DNA of 64,000 nucleotides from assembly GCA_033721235.1 (NCBI GenBank), contig JAWWAY010000005.1, positions 1-64,000 of the forward strand, in the 5' to 3' direction. Under the pieces are notes generated by a model. The model did not search any database. It was not told the DNA's origin and worked only from the letters and a program-made list of their open reading frames with translations. Positions within the stretch are counted from its first letter, which is position 1, and every line of letters begins with the position of its first letter. This DNA comes from UBA5078 sp033721235 (GTDB taxonomy: Bacteria > Pseudomonadota > Gammaproteobacteria > Pseudomonadales > Pseudohongiellaceae). Below, in pieces: positions 53,351-62,600 of the stretch. The translations under genes and the position numbers were made by a program.

Positions 53351-53845
53351 ATGAAGCCAAAACCTATCGTATTAGTTGTGGAAGATGATAAGGACCAATC
53401 CGACTTAATCGTCGATATAGTGAACGACACTAATCTGTATCAGGCCATTGCCGCCTATAACGGCGAGGAAGCCCTGGCGGAATTGCAAAAGCACCAAAGA
53501 GGCTTCAATTTTCTAAGCAACGGAATTGCATGCATATTGCTCGATTGGCAGATGCCTAAGATGAACGGCGAAACATTCATTAAAGAGTTAAGAAAAGAAG
53601 AAGGCAGAAGCCCATTCAAACGTCATATTCCCGTAGTCATACTATCAGCCTACAGCGATAAAGAACGTCTGCAACTAGCTAAGGATCCGACGCTTGGCCT
53701 GGCATCGGGCTATATCGTTAAGCCCTTCGAAGAAACTGAATTACTGACTCTTCTCAAACGCATCGTCATCCATAAAGAAGGCGAAATATTGCGCGAGATT
53801 CTTATTGAGAGGGAGTCTCGCTGGGTAAAGGAGCTTCAGCGCTAG
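53351..53845 (+). CDS. Single-domain response regulator
   Basis: A 164-residue stand-alone receiver: EDDKDQ acidic pocket, phospho-Asp65 in ILLDWQMPKMNGE, Ser in ILSAYSD and Lys in YIVKPFEE. A slightly long loop (KHQRGFNFLSNG) precedes the phospho-strand, as in the bigger regulator nearby. It has no output domain, so it works by protein contact. Its last 44 bases overlap the end of the convergent kinase gene at 53802. Confidence 0.88.
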   Translation: MKPKPIVLVVEDDKDQSDLIVDIVNDTNLYQAIAAYNGEEALAELQKHQRGFNFLSNGIACILLDWQMPKMNGETFIKELRKEEGRSPFKRHIPVVILSAYSDKERLQLAKDPTLGLASGYIVKPFEETELLTLLKRIVIHKEGEILREILIERESRWVKELQR

Positions 53846-55913
53846 CGGGTATTCTCACAGTGAATTTGCTGCCTTCCCCTAGTTTACTACTGAGCTTTAT
53901 ACTGCCTTTGTGTTCCGACACAATGCGGTTACAGATCGTTAGCCCCCAACCCCTCCTCGCAGTGCTATTGCCAACATTCGTTATTTTGCCACTAAAATAA
54001 GGCTCCCATATTTTTTCTCGGTATTGAGGGTCGATGCCTATACCGCTATCGATGACTTCGACTACCACCTGGCCAAGTTCAGAAAACGTATGGACGGCGA
54101 TTGTCCCTCTCGTCTCCATCGCCTCAATGGCGTTCTTAAGCAAATTACTAAATAAGACCTGAAGCTGACTTGCCACACCATCCACATACAAGGGCTCTTG
54201 CGCAAACTCTAGCTGCATTTCGTGACTTGTTTCTGGCAACAAACGCAAACACCGCTTTAAGACTTGATTAATATCGACAGTGCTTAAATGCTCTTCATCT
54301 CTGCCATCAGTTATTGCGAGGGTTTCATCTACAATCTCCATCGCCCTCTCGACTTGCTCGTCGATAATGCCTTTGTACTTCTTAGCACTCTCATCATCGA
54401 CAATACGCCTTGCCCCCAAGCGAATGATGTTAAGCGGCGTCCTTATTTCGTGATGGGCTTGACGAGTAGCATGGGCGATTGCCTGCGTCTTCTCGCTGCG
54501 CACTAACTGAATTTCAGCATCGTGTAGCCGACTTTGGTTCTCCAAATACTGCCTTTCTAGTTTTTCGAAAGGAGTCATACGATACAAGATGGCCGACACA
54601 TAAGAGATTAAACGCGCAAACAGAAGCATGTCTTTCTCTGTAAAGGAATTTTGATTACTCTTTTCACCGAGTATTAATACTCCCTCCAGACGCTCTGGAG
54701 ACGGAAATGGAATCAAAACAGTCTCCTCAGTACAGCGTATCCCCACCTCCTGAAGTTGCCTCTGTGCGGCCTCAGGTGTCGCTAGCAGGTACATAGGCTT
54801 CCTGCTATTGGCGCAGGCTAAAACCAAGGCGTTTTCCAAGGGCATATGCGCGATAGGCATAATAGTCTGGGCGCCAAAAAGCTCGTAGCTAGCCGGATTA
54901 TCTGCTGCATCACGCAGCAAGCAGACAAAGTGAGTTCTCTCTAGCTCGAAGGTTGAATCGATTTCCTGAGCCAGTTTACGAAAGATCTCTTTGCGATTGG
55001 ATTCCGAGTCAATACTGTTGGCAAACCTGTCCAGCATGAGCTCCGCATCATACCAATTATTGACAAATTTACGTCGTGCGGTGGTTATTAACAGCACTTC
55101 CAGTGGTGTAGCAAGAAACGCCCATACGAGAACAGTCACTACTACAGAAAAGTACATAAGCAGTGGGTCGGGGATATGCAAAACCAAATACGTGTTTAGC
55201 AGGATCAGGGCAACCACCACTGCCTTCGCAGTATTGCGCTCTACAATCACCTTCATGTCTAGCAAGTCGTGCTTGGTAATAGCATATGCAAAGCTCATTG
55301 CAGGAAAGATTGCACTTAAATGACCAAGAGCGAGCAGCTCATAGTTACCGAGCAAGGGAAGAATTAAGTCGAAAAAAATCGCGCAGCCAATAAACAATGC
55401 GATGCCAGAAACCATATAAGCGATAGCTTTTCGATACTCGGGAAAGCGTTTATAGCTCGATAGTAGATTCCAGAACATCCCCAAACACAAGGTGATGAGA
55501 TAGTAGGAATAGAAACTATAACCAGCTCCGTCTTCGAACACTACGGCTCCTTCCACCAAGCGAGCATAAGAGACTTCGCGGGTGAAAAGGATTAGCACGA
55601 CGAATAGGCCAGCAAGCAAGAAATTGCCATAAACCAGCCAAATTGGGAGCTTCTGCCTACGCTCTGGATAGAGAGCACTCATCCAATAGTAGCCATTGAC
55701 GAACACAATGGCAGCGATGAGTTGAAGCTGAGATACAGGGTTAGTTGGCGCTCCGGCCTCGAATTCGTGTAACACCAGATAACACAGGGCCCACACCGCT
55801 ATGGCTAAATTAGCGATTAGGTAGCTCAAAGTCACTTTATTGGGTTTTTGCCGCCACGTATAGAAACCAAGTACTATCAGCACGCACGCCGTCGGCATTA
55901 TCGTATAGTTCAT
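53802..55913 (-). CDS. Histidine kinase with seven-helix membrane sensor and GAF domain
   Basis: A 703-residue kinase: N-terminal membrane region of about eight helices (1-255) of the type placed before some kinases (7TM histidine-kinase sensor, PF16927-like), GAF domain about 280-440 (TEETVLIPFPSPERLEGVLILGEK), HisKA with phospho-His in ATRQAHHEIRTPLNII, HATPase with NLLKNAIEAM, DSGIGI and RRGWGLTICNRIV. A lipophilic or membrane-dissolved ligand is the usual guess for such sensors (inference). It follows the acyltransferase gene by 73 bases on the same strand. Confidence 0.85.
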   Translation of the reverse strand: MNYTIMPTACVLIVLGFYTWRQKPNKVTLSYLIANLAIAVWALCYLVLHEFEAGAPTNPVSQLQLIAAIVFVNGYYWMSALYPERRQKLPIWLVYGNFLLAGLFVVLILFTREVSYARLVEGAVVFEDGAGYSFYSYYLITLCLGMFWNLLSSYKRFPEYRKAIAYMVSGIALFIGCAIFFDLILPLLGNYELLALGHLSAIFPAMSFAYAITKHDLLDMKVIVERNTAKAVVVALILLNTYLVLHIPDPLLMYFSVVVTVLVWAFLATPLEVLLITTARRKFVNNWYDAELMLDRFANSIDSESNRKEIFRKLAQEIDSTFELERTHFVCLLRDAADNPASYELFGAQTIMPIAHMPLENALVLACANSRKPMYLLATPEAAQRQLQEVGIRCTEETVLIPFPSPERLEGVLILGEKSNQNSFTEKDMLLFARLISYVSAILYRMTPFEKLERQYLENQSRLHDAEIQLVRSEKTQAIAHATRQAHHEIRTPLNIIRLGARRIVDDESAKKYKGIIDEQVERAMEIVDETLAITDGRDEEHLSTVDINQVLKRCLRLLPETSHEMQLEFAQEPLYVDGVASQLQVLFSNLLKNAIEAMETRGTIAVHTFSELGQVVVEVIDSGIGIDPQYREKIWEPYFSGKITNVGNSTARRGWGLTICNRIVSEHKGSIKLSSKLGEGSKFTVRIPASAEAPLPSETPSQ

Positions 55914-55986
55914 TTGAGCTCACCAGTAGGCGCCGAGCCTCCTTTACCTAACACAGGTAAGGAGACTTATTCGGCAGAGGGCGAGA

Positions 55987-56829
55987 CTAGCGTCTGAGCT
56001 CACCCTTCATTAAGTATTTATTGATATTCTGAATCATATTGTACTGACTCTTCTTGCTAAAGGAAGCGTTCACAACAGAGCGGAAGATATCTACAGACCC
56101 TTTTACGCTCCCATACATCAGCAGTAGATTCTGAGTGATAAAGAAATGTACTGGGGAGAACCCTACGCCCAGACCCCACTTGAAGGCCTTACTATTAACA
56201 TTTGTCCATAGAAATGCGACGTCATAGCCTTGCTCTAAGGCTTGCTCAAATAGAGGAACACAGAGGAAAGGGGTGACCTTTTGACGATGCTCTTTAAGCG
56301 CGCCCAGCTCTTTAATAAACATTATTTTTTCTTTCTTGACGACCTGCTCTAACCAGTAATTGGAGGTCTCCATTCCTGTTAATTTTTGCTCTTGCGACAA
56401 CTCCCAAGGCATGTCTCTTTCCAGGCACAACTGATCTTTACTGAGCAGAACCACCCAGCAAAAGCCGATTATTGTATCGTCTTTGTAGAGAAGTGAGAGC
56501 AGAGGTATTCGGCTAGAATCCCAATGAAGGCTATCTTTTACTTCTTTTTTTGCCGACTCGATGGTCCAAGACTCACCCCAACTCTCATTAAAAACCGTCA
56601 TATAGCATCGTGCAATTTCATCGAAGGTTTCTTCGCTTATAGTCTCAACCTGTCTTCCTGAATACACCTCTAGGGCGTACTCCTCGCCAAGCTTTTCCCT
56701 CACACTATCATTGAGCTCATCGAGCCTGCCAGTAGTACTTATTTCAGCATCTTGTGCTCTCCTCCCAAACGGGTAATAAGCCAGATGTTTCTCAAGTATT
56801 CTTGCATCTACTATGTTTTTCGCTTCCAT
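55987..56829 (-). CDS. GNAT-fold acyltransferase of the signalling island
   Basis: A 280-residue protein with GNAT features: CYMTVFNESWGESWT as the first helix, LLSLLYKDDTIIGFCWVVLL as the central strands, and a C-terminal part with GYDVAFLWTNVNSKAFKWG. A GGAGAG ribosome site 4 bases before the ATG at 56829 decides this start over a longer frame beginning at 56934. The size and the insertion between strands (about 150-195, with a possible Cys-rich acyl pocket) are larger than in simple acetyltransferases. Acceptor and acyl donor unknown. Encoded upstream of, and probably with, the seven-helix kinase. Confidence 0.7.
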   Translation of the reverse strand: MEAKNIVDARILEKHLAYYPFGRRAQDAEISTTGRLDELNDSVREKLGEEYALEVYSGRQVETISEETFDEIARCYMTVFNESWGESWTIESAKKEVKDSLHWDSSRIPLLSLLYKDDTIIGFCWVVLLSKDQLCLERDMPWELSQEQKLTGMETSNYWLEQVVKKEKIMFIKELGALKEHRQKVTPFLCVPLFEQALEQGYDVAFLWTNVNSKAFKWGLGVGFSPVHFFITQNLLLMYGSVKGSVDIFRSVVNASFSKKSQYNMIQNINKYLMKGELRR

Positions 56830-57054
56830 TTTTCTCTCCAGATACGTAAGTGTGGTAAGACACGGCCATACGACATAGGCCTTCATCACATTCACGCCAA
56901 TGCATAGCTGAAGCCAAAACAGAACCGCAGCCACTCAAGGCGTACTAGCTCGTTTACTCTCGACATACAGAACGATACCCGTCCCGAAAAGGGGCTCTAC
57001 AATAATTACGATCTGATCAGTTTAGAATGACAATGCTAGTAGGTTCATACAAGC

Positions 57055-57095
57055 AAAAAAAAGGCCCAAAGCGCTTAAACAACACTTTTAGGCCT
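57055..57095 (-). terminator. Intrinsic terminator of the TonB-dependent receptor transcript
   Basis: Read on the minus strand, AGGCCTAAA pairs with TTTGGGCCT (nine pairs, one G-T) around an 18-20-nt loop and is followed by eight T residues (57062-57055). It is the strongest terminator signal in the window, 166 bases past the receptor stop. Confidence 0.75.
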
Positions 57096-57184
57096 ATATA
57101 TTTAGTACTTAAATTTTATTCTGAATTTAAGTAGCCATATGTCACATTAATAATAAATATTTTCTATCAATTCTTACAAGACTT

Positions 57185-57225
57185 CCTACACCCTCCTACA
57201 AATTGTAAGAGGGTGTAGGATTTTT
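57185..57225 (+). terminator. 35-base near-perfect palindrome with T-run (terminator or operator)
   Basis: CCTACACCCTC (57185-57195) pairs perfectly with GAGGGTGTAGG (57209-57219), and inside them TACAA (57197-57201) pairs with TTGTA (57203-57207) across one unpaired base, with one mismatch between the two stems. TTTTT follows on the plus strand (57221-57225). The polarity fits a plus-strand terminator, but no plus-strand gene precedes it. The TBDR gene reads through it from the other side. Confidence 0.55.
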
Positions 57226-57260
57226 CTTACACTAGAAGACTTTGGAAAAATTTCTATCAA

Positions 57261-59588
57261 CTACCAGTGATAGCTAAGCTGTAGTCCATAGGAACGAGAT
57301 TGCCCCATGATGTCGACGTAGCTACCAAGAGAGTCATAAACTTTACGCGGCGTATACACCTTATCCGTCAAATTTTTAACATATGCCGAAGCCATCCAGT
57401 TGCCATCAGGAGATGACAGACTCACATTGGCATCCACTAAAGCATAGCCTGGGAGGGAGCTAACCGCCTTATCAACATCGGAACTTAAATGTCCGGAAAA
57501 ATCTCCTCGATAGTGCCAAGAAATACTACTTAGGAGATTCAGATCTGTGCCCACCGTTGTCTCATAAGACAAAGACGAATAAGCACTCCAATGAGGGGAA
57601 TAGGGCCGCTCCCCTTTTGTACTCACCGCATCGCCCAGAAGATTAACCGTAAAAGCGTCGGAATCCGTGATACGTGCATCCAGATAAGAAAAGCCGGCAG
57701 TGAGTGTCCAAGCATTACCGATTAGCCAGGTGGCATCCACGTCAATACCCGAGTGCTGCGCATCACCAAGAGTACTTAGGCGTTCCAGCACGAGAGAGCC
57801 TCCTCCATTTGTCGGCATAACACTAACGTTTCTAAAGCCTTGCACATCGCGATAGTCATACCAAAAAGTGGCAGCATTTAATTGCAGTTTAGACGCCAGC
57901 AATAGAGTCTTTACCCCTAGCTCGTAGGCATAGACTGTTTCTTCATCATAGGGGGCGAACTCTAATGGATCAAAAATGAAACCTCCGAAGAAGCCCCCCA
58001 CTTTAAAGCCTTTAGATATTGATCCATATAACATCGTATTATGACTGAGCTGCCAACTTGAACCGAGACTCCCCGACCAATGGTCATCAAGGTCGTAGTC
58101 ATCGCTAATATGCCCCACCAGAACATCAAAAGGCGCGGGGAACGCCGGCGCTAACACACTGCCATCTCGATACTGCTTTGTCTCATCGCTGTATCTTAGT
58201 GAGGCATTCACTGACCACGTGTCGCTGATGTCGTACTCGCCTTGAGCATAAACCGCTCTGGACTTAGTGCTTTGTGTATAGTCCAGCTGACCTCGAACTA
58301 GGCCTACGAGACTATTGTCGGCCAAGAGAAACTGCCTGTCTTCCACAAAGCGCTCATTGGAAATTAACGCACCGACCTGCCAGTTCAAGCGAGTCTCATC
58401 TACGGAAACCAGACGAAGCTCTAACGAGTGAGTGTCGATATCACTGTGTGCGACCTGATGACCAAGCTCGGTGGAGCTGCCGTCATAATCAAAGCTCATG
58501 CCATAGTTGAACGCCTCAGTATTAGCAATGATTTGCATCTCAGCGTTGCCAAGCCCCCCTAGCGACAGCTCACGGGTATAGTAGGCACTAAGGCCCATAT
58601 AGTCGTTGTCCAATGCGTTTATATCGTTAGAGAGAGACGTGCTGCCATCTGAGGCCTGTTGGCTAACTGGCAGCAGAGGCTCCTTAGCCTCGAAGCTGCG
58701 CACCAAGTTCGCATAATTAATACATTCACTATCGTCTCGACGACCTTGATACACGGGGGCACAGTAGTCTCCAGAGACATCGTATAGCGCCACACTCTGT
58801 GCGAGCGGCAATTGAGAGTTGTTTTCGCCAGCGTAAAGCTTGAACTCTACTGTACTCTCACTCGAGAGCTGCGTTAGCCACCACAAACGCGCATCCCACA
58901 GATCTTTCTCTCCGTGGTGTTGCTTGTTGACCAAACTCTTCTGCCACGCATCTTCACTGGTAATACTCTGGCCAGCTATCCGCACAGCGGAGCTGCCGGA
59001 AACTGGAATATTAACCGCGCCTTTAAGCTGCACTTCCTGCCAGCTACCCAAGGTCATCGCTAAGTCGCCGGAAGGCCCAAGCAGGCTCGCCCTATTGCTC
59101 ATCTGGCGCACTACTCCACCGCTTGTATTGCGGCCATATAAACCGCCTTGAGGGCCTTTTAGCACCTCAACCTGTCGTGTATCAAAAAGCCCTCTACCAC
59201 CCTGGGCAGAAGAGCTTTGATAAACCTCATCTATATAGATAGCGGCTGTCGGCGTGTTGTTAGCATTAAAATCCTGTAAACCAACACCCCGGATAACCCA
59301 TACTGGAAGGCCTTGCCCACCAAAATCTTCAAACATTTCGACATTGCTTAGGTAATACGCGATATCGGGCAAAGAGACGAAATTGCCGCGCTCAATAGCC
59401 TCTTCATCGATAATATTCAAGCTCAAACCCAATTCCTGCCCAGGCTGACTTCGGCGCTGCGCGCTCACTAGAATTTCTTCGATGACAGTCGCATGCTCCT
59501 GTTGAGGCTCAAGGTCTTGAGCAATCAAGGGAAGACTGATCGTATTCACTAATACGGGAAGGGAGAGAGACAGGTGTTTACACTTCAT
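57261..59588 (-). CDS. TonB-dependent outer-membrane receptor
   Basis: A 775-residue receptor: signal peptide (about 1-23; KHLSLSLPVLVNTISLPLIA), a TonB-box-like EEILVSAQRR near residue 38, plug domain to about 190 with the typical VEVLKGPQGGLYGRNTSGGV, and a 22-strand barrel ending in aromatic residues YGLQLSYHW. I start at 59588 because it opens the signal peptide; a frame from 59627 adds only charged residues. Substrate is unknown. The nearest gene upstream encodes an NMT1-domain sensor, suggesting uptake of a small heterocycle or a pyrimidine-like ligand, but iron-siderophore transport is just as possible. Confidence 0.92.
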   Translation of the reverse strand: MKCKHLSLSLPVLVNTISLPLIAQDLEPQQEHATVIEEILVSAQRRSQPGQELGLSLNIIDEEAIERGNFVSLPDIAYYLSNVEMFEDFGGQGLPVWVIRGVGLQDFNANNTPTAAIYIDEVYQSSSAQGGRGLFDTRQVEVLKGPQGGLYGRNTSGGVVRQMSNRASLLGPSGDLAMTLGSWQEVQLKGAVNIPVSGSSAVRIAGQSITSEDAWQKSLVNKQHHGEKDLWDARLWWLTQLSSESTVEFKLYAGENNSQLPLAQSVALYDVSGDYCAPVYQGRRDDSECINYANLVRSFEAKEPLLPVSQQASDGSTSLSNDINALDNDYMGLSAYYTRELSLGGLGNAEMQIIANTEAFNYGMSFDYDGSSTELGHQVAHSDIDTHSLELRLVSVDETRLNWQVGALISNERFVEDRQFLLADNSLVGLVRGQLDYTQSTKSRAVYAQGEYDISDTWSVNASLRYSDETKQYRDGSVLAPAFPAPFDVLVGHISDDYDLDDHWSGSLGSSWQLSHNTMLYGSISKGFKVGGFFGGFIFDPLEFAPYDEETVYAYELGVKTLLLASKLQLNAATFWYDYRDVQGFRNVSVMPTNGGGSLVLERLSTLGDAQHSGIDVDATWLIGNAWTLTAGFSYLDARITDSDAFTVNLLGDAVSTKGERPYSPHWSAYSSLSYETTVGTDLNLLSSISWHYRGDFSGHLSSDVDKAVSSLPGYALVDANVSLSSPDGNWMASAYVKNLTDKVYTPRKVYDSLGSYVDIMGQSRSYGLQLSYHW

Positions 59589-59661
59589 AACATAAGCCCT
59601 ATGAGACCTCCGCTGAATAAGCACCATCAGGGAGACCGAGTAATTATTATATTAGCAAGAC

Positions 59662-62600
59662 TTAAGCTTTTTCGGAGCTAGCTTTGACAAAGTCTCGAAA
59701 TTCCGCCTCAGGCATCGGTTTGCCCAAGTAGTATCCCTGTACCAAGTCACACTTAGCGTTCTTCAAAAAATCTAACTGCTGCTGCGTTTCAACTCCCTCT
59801 GCAACCACCGATATATCGAGCTTCTCTGCCATGAGAAGCATCGTTTCAATTAAGGACTCTTCAGTCTTCAGCAGACCAATTTTACTGACAAATGATTTAT
59901 CGATTTTCATTCCCTGGACAGGAAAACGAGACAAATAGCTTAAGCTAGAGTACCCAGTACCAAAATCATCAATCGAAATTCTTACGCCAGCTTCACTCAG
60001 CTCACTCAAGACACTTCGAGCTCTGTCGGCATCCTCAACCAATACGCGTTCTGTGATCTCTATAGAGATCGGCACATTGCTCGGTTTCTTTATCTCATCA
60101 AACCATACCTGCGATGAATCATCGCGCATATGAAATAAACGTGCCGATGCATTAACAGACAAATTGAGGTTGAGACCTAGCTTATCATTTAGTGAGGAAA
60201 CAAAAGACTTTGCCTTTGCAAGCACCAGCGAGTCAATTCGAATAACCAAGCCACTTTCTTCGGCTAGGGGAATAAACTCGTCAGGCGAAACAAAGCCACC
60301 ATCAGCACGCCGCCAACGTATTAGCGCTTCACATCCGGCCACTCTCATGGAGTAAGGGCATATGATAGGCTGATAGAACACCTCCAGCTCGTCGCGATTC
60401 AAGGCCGCAACAAGCTCGTTAAACAAATCGTGTCGCTTCTCTGATTTGCGCTGCATCTCTTCGGTAAAGAACTGCCACCCATTGCGCCCCGAGTTCTTCA
60501 CCTCATACATTGCTTGATCAGCTTTAATAATTATTGTGTCTGAGTCCTCGGCATCGTCCGGGAAAAACGCAATACCAATGCTTACTCCGCAGTAAATTTG
60601 ATGCATCTGCAGTCGATAGGGCTCAGCGACGCTCGTCACGATTCTCTCTACCGTTCTGCTTACATCTACCTCTGAAAATATATCAGTGAGTAAAACAATA
60701 AACTCGTCACCACTATAGCGAGCCACAGTGCTTCCGACCTCGACACAGTCACTAATGCGTTTGGAGGTCTCTATAAGCACCTCGTCACCCACATCATGAC
60801 CAAGATTGTCGTTAACGGACTTAAAATTATCTAAGTCGATAAAAAGAACCGCTAGTTTAGAGCTAAATCTTTTGGCCTCAGCTAATGCCAGCTCCAGACG
60901 ATCACGAAATAAGGAGCGATTTGCCAGGCCGGTGAGCGAATCAAAGTTGGCCTGATACTCAATCAGACTATCGGCTTCCTTCTCTTTGGTAATATCTTGA
61001 ATAGCACCAATAAGCTCGACCTTGCCGCGAGGAAGCGCTAGCACTTCGCCACGAATATGCAGCCACATCTCCTGGCCATCAAGTTTCTTCAAGTGAATCT
61101 CGGTATCGAAATCGTCACTGTGAAGCAGACTATTCCCCATGAGTTCACTTATGACGTCTCGTGTACTAGGTGTGAACAATTCGCAGACACTCTCTAGGGT
61201 AACACTATCATTCTCACCCTCTAGGCCGAGAATGGCCCTGCACTGCAGCGACATTTCGGTGAATACTTGCTCAGAGTCTAGACGCCAGCCGCCCACTTTG
61301 GATACCGCTTCTACTTCACGCAAGAACTGTTCATTGCGAAAAATCAGTTGTTCATAGCGATGCTCACGCAGTAATACGGTGCGCCGAAGAAAGACAGCTA
61401 CGAGAGTAAGAGCAGCTGCCAAAAAAGCAGCAAATCGCAAAGCGGGTATGACGAAGTTGCCTTGTAACGCATTACTATAGGAAACCGCTCCTAACTGCCA
61501 AGTTCCGCCCCCAATAACAACAGGCATGATCACCGCTTCAGGATTATTAAAAATTTGCTCTCGCCCAAAGAACACGTCGCCATCGGCGCCCAGGCCATCA
61601 CGTCCTCTTATAGCGATATCAAGCCCTAATTGCGGCTGAAAAACATCGCTAGCTGCGTATACGGCAGTTTCGTCAATAGGAGCAGATACTATGCCCCACA
61701 ATGTTTGATCGCCAGCCTCATTATCAATATAAACCGGAGCACGGCCGATAAAAGCCTTGCCTCCTTGAACTAAGTCAACCGGCCCTGCTAGAACCATAGC
61801 TTCGGTTCTAATCATGCGATCAATCGCCGGCATTTGCTCCGCATTCATTCTATAGTTTAGGCCCAATGCTGCCTCATTCCCCTCGAGCGGATAGATATTA
61901 GTTACGACAAGATCCGGCGCTGCAGCCAAATTGATTAGCGCTGGATCTCTATCCACAATAACGGCTGCATAGGTGGTAAATTCGCTATCACTGTAATCCG
62001 GATTAGCGGCTATGAATGCAGCAAGACTATTGATTAGGGATAGATTATTAGAAAGCTGACTCTCAAGTTGATAACGAATATTGCCTAGTACTTCACGTAC
62101 ACCAAGACGCTGTTCCTCAAGCACTAGGTTCTTGTAGCGTTGCTCTATCATCTGTTCAAGCAGCAAATAGAGCACTGGAATAAGTAACATGAGCGCCAGA
62201 AACTTGGACCGAAAAAAAGCAATTACCAGCACCGCAAGGGTCAGCGAAGATACTACCAAGACCCAAGCGGGATAGCGCTCAGGAGGGTCTTGAGAGAACT
62301 CAATTGGATAATAATAAACATCGGAAACGGGGAAAGGCTCATTGACTAGTCCTTGCTGCTCAAGCAAAGAATACGCATATTCCCAGCGCTCAAGTTGATT
62401 GTGCCCCAAAGGCACGGACGGGTAATAAACATAATCGTTTATTCTTTCAGCAAAGTATCGATTATAAGCGACCACGTCATTGTATTGATAAATGTATCGT
62501 GGCAGTTCGGTCGAAATGCGATCTGCAATTTCTAAGGGGTTTTCTAGCGCATACAGCCAGCCTTTTAGGCTCGCCCGAACGAACTTTCTTACGGTCTCGG

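Larger units (their letters stand above)
56830..57260. other. 431-base intergenic region with three inverted repeats
   Basis: Between the acyltransferase start and the receptor stop there is no convincing gene, but the stretch is A/T-rich and holds three inverted repeats annotated separately or here: a minus-strand terminator (57055-57095), an A/T stem TACTTAAATT/AATTTAAGTA (57106-57115, 57124-57133) and a long near-perfect palindrome (57185-57219). The acyltransferase promoter must lie in 56830-57054; I see no clear hexamers. Confidence 0.55.

Noticed and set aside
53802..55913. PrsK kinase of the PEP-CTERM/exosortase system, with the GNAT as exosortase-linked acyltransferase
   Set aside because: Size and layout are similar, but the phospho-His segment (HHEIRTPLNII) is not PrsK-like and no exosortase or PEP-CTERM protein is seen.
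50163..56829. A true Lqs/Cqs quorum-sensing locus
   Set aside because: No LqsA/CqsA synthase gene and no six-helix CqsS-type sensor; only the kinase core wording and regulator layout are reminiscent.
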